Assembly: GCA_046566095.1 (NCBI GenBank)
Contig: JBKHXI010000126.1
Span: forward strand, 1-7,882
Source: CAMPJU01 sp046566095
GTDB taxonomy: Bacteria; Pseudomonadota; Gammaproteobacteria; Xanthomonadales; Xanthomonadaceae
Direction: 5' to 3'
Length of the DNA stretch: 7,882 bases
The notes beneath the pieces are model-generated. The model did no database searches, was not told the DNA's origin, and saw nothing but the letters and a program-made list of their open reading frames with translations. Shown here in pieces: positions 6,181 to 7,882 of the stretch. A program made the position numbers and the translations under genes. Every line of letters starts with the position of its first letter. Position 1 is the first letter of the stretch.

Positions 6181-6696
6181 GTGCGCAACTACGACCTGGA
6201 CTTCCTGAAGAAATTCTCGATGGTGATCGCCTTCCTGGTGCTGGTCACCCTGGGGTTGATCCTGTTCGCCTGGTACCTGCACGGCACCCTGCCCAAGGAG
6301 GAGGACCCGTCGGTCGTCCAGCGCACCCAGGCGCGGATCGCGCCGGTGGGCGCGGTCTATGCCGGCGCGACCGGCGCCGCGGCGCAGGCCGCCGCCGCCG
6401 CGGCGGCGCAGGCCGCCGCCGCCGCCCAGGTCGCCTACGGCGGCACCCTGGACGGCCAGGTCATCTACCAGAACCTGTGCGGCGGCTGCCATACCAATGG
6501 CGTCGCCGGCGCGCCCACGCTGGCGCGCGGCGAATGGACCGGGCGCCTGGCGCAGGGCATGGACACCCTGTACCGCCACGCGATCGAGGGCTACCAGGGC
6601 GAAGCCGGGATCATGCCCGCCAAGGGCGGCAACCCCGCGCTGACCGACGAGCAGGTGATCGCCACGGTCGACTGGATGGTCGAGAACCTGCAGTAG
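6181..6696 (+). CDS. Membrane-anchored cytochrome c5-type c-type cytochrome
   Basis: This is a mono-heme c-type cytochrome that probably works in the periplasm, carrying electrons while held to the inner membrane. The 171-residue product has a cytoplasmic start (MRNYDLDFLKKFS), one uncleaved transmembrane helix at about 13-34, a long Ala/Gln-rich linker at 61-84 and a cytochrome domain with heme site CGGCH (100-104) and likely axial Met145 in GIMPAKGG. It ends with the typical LTDEQVIATVDWMVENL. I chose GTG at 6181 because GGGTGG lies just upstream and the protein begins cleanly at RNYDL. An in-frame GTG at 6166 would add five residues, and the ATG at 6076 lies inside the tRNA. The linker is encoded by a 24-bp tandem repeat. 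The TAG stop belongs to the first REP of the downstream array. The precise electron-transfer partner cannot be deduced. Confidence 0.87.
   Translation: MRNYDLDFLKKFSMVIAFLVLVTLGLILFAWYLHGTLPKEEDPSVVQRTQARIAPVGAVYAGATGAAAQAAAAAAAQAAAAAQVAYGGTLDGQVIYQNLCGGCHTNGVAGAPTLARGEWTGRLAQGMDTLYRHAIEGYQGEAGIMPAKGGNPALTDEQVIATVDWMVENLQ
6379..6426 (+). repeat. 24-bp tandem repeat, two copies, in the cytochrome linker
   Basis: Copies 6379-6402 and 6403-6426 are identical except for the last base. Each encodes eight residues in the order Ala-Ala-Gln and five Ala. The unit length keeps the frame, so copy-number change would lengthen or shorten the periplasmic linker without breaking the gene. Confidence 0.88.
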
Positions 6697-6766
6697 GCGC
6701 GGGCCTCGCCCGCGATCCGGGCATGGCCATGGGCCATCGGGGATCGCGCCCAAGGGGCGCTCCTAC
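6693..6766. repeat. REP pair 1 of the array
   Basis: The left REP is 6693-6716 (GTAGGC head, one base off the GTAGGA form, stem GCGGGC/GCCCGC around CTC) and the right REP is 6743-6766. The 26-nt centre has its own stem, ATGGCC/GGCCAT at 6723-6728 and 6732-6737. Bases 6694-6696 of the head are the cytochrome stop codon. Confidence 0.9.
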
Positions 6767-6789
6767 GGGAGACGGCTGGCCACGGCTTC

Positions 6790-6867
6790 GTAGGAGCGGG
6801 TCTTGCCCGCGATGGCCTTCGCCGCGAACTCGGCGGTCGCGGGATCGCGCCCAAGGGGCGCTCCTAC
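6790..6867. repeat. REP pair 2 of the array
   Basis: The left REP is 6790-6813 (one T in the stem, leaving a wobble pair) and the right REP is 6844-6867, which is identical to the right REP in comF and in pair 1. The 30-nt centre holds CGCCG/CGGCG (6820-6824 and 6831-6835). Confidence 0.9.
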
Positions 6868-6884
6868 GGGCGGTCCCGCGTTTC

Positions 6885-6956
6885 GTAGGAGCGGGCCTTG
6901 CCCGCGATCCGGGCACTGCCGTGGCCACGGGAATCGCACCCAAGGGGCGCGCCTGC
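6885..6956. repeat. REP pair 3 of the array, right half degenerate
   Basis: The left REP at 6885-6908 is identical to the left REP in comF. The right REP at 6933-6956 carries three changes from the others, including loss of the CTAC head (CTGC). The 24-nt centre contains the perfect 12-bp palindrome CCGTGGCCACGG (6919-6930) and resembles the centre of pair 1. Confidence 0.88.
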
Positions 6957-7012
6957 GGGACGTGGGCCGGGACGCGCGCGGCGCGTTCCCGCATGCATGA
7001 CAGGCCGGGTCG

Positions 7013-7018
7013 TATCAT
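7013..7018 (+). promoter_or_regulatory. -10 box of the hydrolase gene, suggesting a leaderless transcript
   Basis: TATCAT matches the TATAAT consensus at five of six positions and ends 6 nt before the ATG at 7025. Usual spacing would put the transcription start at or next to the A of that ATG. No convincing -35 box or Shine-Dalgarno is present. Leaderless genes are known to be frequent in Xanthomonas. Confidence 0.5.
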
Positions 7019-7024
7019 GCGTGG

Positions 7025-7741
7025 ATGACCGACAAGCCGAGCCAGCCCGATTTCCCCGCGCCCGAGGCCGCCGCCGATCCGGACGCCCCGACGCTCCTGC
7101 TCCAGGGCCCGGCCGGCGCGATCGAGGCGGTGGTCGAGTATCCGGAGGGCGGGGCCGCGCCGCGCCCGCTGGTGGTGGTGCTTTGCCATCCGCTGCCGAC
7201 CGAGGGCGGGACCATGCACAACAAGGTGGTCACCATGTCCGCCCGCGCCTTCCGCCAGCTGGGCGCGACCACGGTGCGCTTCAACTTCCGCGGCACCGGC
7301 CAGTCGCAGGGCCGGTTCGAGGAGGGCCACGGCGAACTGGACGACCTGCGCGCGGTGGTCGCCTGGGTGCGGGCGCAGCGGCCCGGCCACCGCCTGTGGC
7401 TGTTCGGCTTCAGCTTCGGCGCCTACGTCGCCCTGCGCGGCGCCGCCGAGCTCGGCGCGGACCTGCTGGTGACGGTGGCCCCGCCGGTCGGCCGCAGCTG
7501 GGACTTCGACCTGATCACCCCGCCCGCGGTGCCCTGGCTGGTGATCCAGGGCGATGCCGACGAGGTGGTGGACGCCGAGGCGGTCGCCGCCTGGGTCGAG
7601 TCGCTGCCCGAACCGCCGGAGCTGGTGCGCATGCCCGAGGCCGGCCATTTCTTCCACCGCCGGCTGATCGACCTGCGCGGCGCGATCAAGGCGGGCGTGC
7701 GCCAGCACCTGCCGCCGGCCACGGCGACCGCGCATGGCTGA
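7025..7741 (+). CDS. Alpha/beta hydrolase of the COG2945 type
   Basis: This is a cytoplasmic alpha/beta-fold hydrolase, probably an esterase or related enzyme of unknown substrate. The 238-residue product has the motif CHPLPTEGGTMHNKVV at 54-69, characteristic of the COG2945 group, then RFNFRGTGQSQG at 85-96, the nucleophile elbow GFSFGA with Ser130, an acid in QGDADEVVD (Asp177 or Asp179) and the base in AGHFFH (His208). No signal peptide is present. The ATG at 7025 is chosen because the GTG and ATG just upstream are out of frame and a TATCAT box lies 6 nt before it. The gene overlaps zapE by 8 nt, so the two probably form an operon. The first 25 or so residues are Pro/Ala/Asp-rich and probably a flexible extension. 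Confidence 0.88.
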   Translation: MTDKPSQPDFPAPEAAADPDAPTLLLQGPAGAIEAVVEYPEGGAAPRPLVVVLCHPLPTEGGTMHNKVVTMSARAFRQLGATTVRFNFRGTGQSQGRFEEGHGELDDLRAVVAWVRAQRPGHRLWLFGFSFGAYVALRGAAELGADLLVTVAPPVGRSWDFDLITPPAVPWLVIQGDADEVVDAEAVAAWVESLPEPPELVRMPEAGHFFHRRLIDLRGAIKAGVRQHLPPATATAHG

Positions 7742-7882
7742 GCCGCACGGCGCGTCCGCGCCGGGCCAGGCCTACGCCGCGGGGGTCGAGCGCGGCGACT
7801 GGCAGGACGATCCGGCCCAGCACCCGGCGCTGGCCGAACTCGACCGGATCCACGCGGCGGTCCTGTCCGCCGCCGCCGGCAA
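7734..7882 (+). CDS. zapE: Cell division protein ZapE / AFG1-like ATPase (partial, N-terminus only)
   Basis: Only 49 codons and two bases lie in the window. The peptide has a short variable start and then YAAGVERGDWQDDPAQHPAL and AELDRIHAAVL, which match the N-terminal helix region of ZapE/AFG1-type P-loop ATPases (a tyrosine, then a segment of the form D-P-A-Q, then an LxxLDRI helix). ZapE associates with the division ring and stabilises FtsZ in E. coli. The Walker A motif that would confirm this lies beyond the right edge. The ATG at 7734-7736 overlaps the hydrolase stop by 8 nt, implying co-translation, and no clear Shine-Dalgarno precedes it. Confidence 0.75.
   Translation, partial: MAEPHGASAPGQAYAAGVERGDWQDDPAQHPALAELDRIHAAVLSAAAG

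Larger units (their letters stand above)
6693..6956. repeat. Array of three REP pairs filling the cytochrome-hydrolase intergenic region
   Basis: The 328 nt between the cytochrome stop and the hydrolase start (6697-7024) hold no gene. They contain six 24-nt REPs arranged as three inverted pairs, at 6693-6766, 6790-6867 and 6885-6956, with 23 and 17 nt between pairs. In each pair the left REP has stem GCGGGC/GCCCGC (third stem base pair varied in the second) and the right REP the GCGCCC/GGGCGC type, heads outward. After 6956 only the hydrolase promoter region remains. Such arrays can block exonucleases and protect the upstream mRNA 3' end, or lessen transcription from one gene into the next. 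No U-tract is seen to mark a classical terminator. Confidence 0.92.

Noticed and set aside
5925..6188. Minus-strand open frame of 87 codons with GFEPPTNGFGSHYSIRLSYG
   Set aside because: This is the antisense reading of the tRNA-Arg gene, a well-known source of spurious predicted proteins. It has no promoter, ribosome site or family support.
6693..6956. Possible CRISPR array
   Set aside because: The repeats alternate in orientation as inverted pairs with uneven 17-30 nt gaps, and the gaps are partly palindromic and related. No cas genes are present. This is a REP array.

Overview
The window is very GC-rich chromosomal DNA, most likely from a gammaproteobacterium of the Xanthomonadaceae/Lysobacteraceae (Lysobacter, Luteimonas or Xanthomonas type). 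The grounds are the bioB-bioF-bioH-bioC cluster divergent from comF, the protein styles (BioF, an N-terminally anchored cytochrome c5-type protein, a ZapE start), and many short GTAG-headed REP palindromes like those described in this family. No reference search was possible, so the genus is left open.

Layout. Positions 1-3926 (minus strand) hold a compact biotin operon read right to left: bioB, bioF, bioH and bioC, with bioC running off the left edge. The junctions are 5 nt, an ATGA overlap and an ATGA overlap, so the genes are probably translationally coupled. BioC and BioH act early, making the pimeloyl moiety. BioF and BioB carry out the KAPA-forming and final sulfur-insertion steps. bioA and bioD are not in the window. 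A good sigma70-type promoter for the operon (TTGACA, 17 nt, CAGACT) overlaps the 5' end of the divergent comF (3977-4879, plus). ComF converges on ubiA (5009-5914, minus) across a 129-nt gap with a strong hairpin. A tRNA-Arg(CCG) follows (6033-6109), then a membrane-anchored cytochrome c5-type protein (6181-6696), an intergenic REP array (6693-6956), an alpha/beta hydrolase (7025-7741) and the first 49 codons of zapE (7734 onward).

The genes are ordinary housekeeping functions. No defence system, CRISPR array, prophage or insertion sequence is visible. The most notable feature is a family of paired REP palindromes (REPIN-like) that touches genes directly. One pair encodes a 29-residue C-terminal extension of BioH, one lies in frame inside the zinc-finger region of ComF, and one supplies the stop codon of the cytochrome gene. 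Three stem types share the same GTAGGA head, and two of them differ by compensatory stem changes. A second point is the likely leaderless start of the hydrolase gene.
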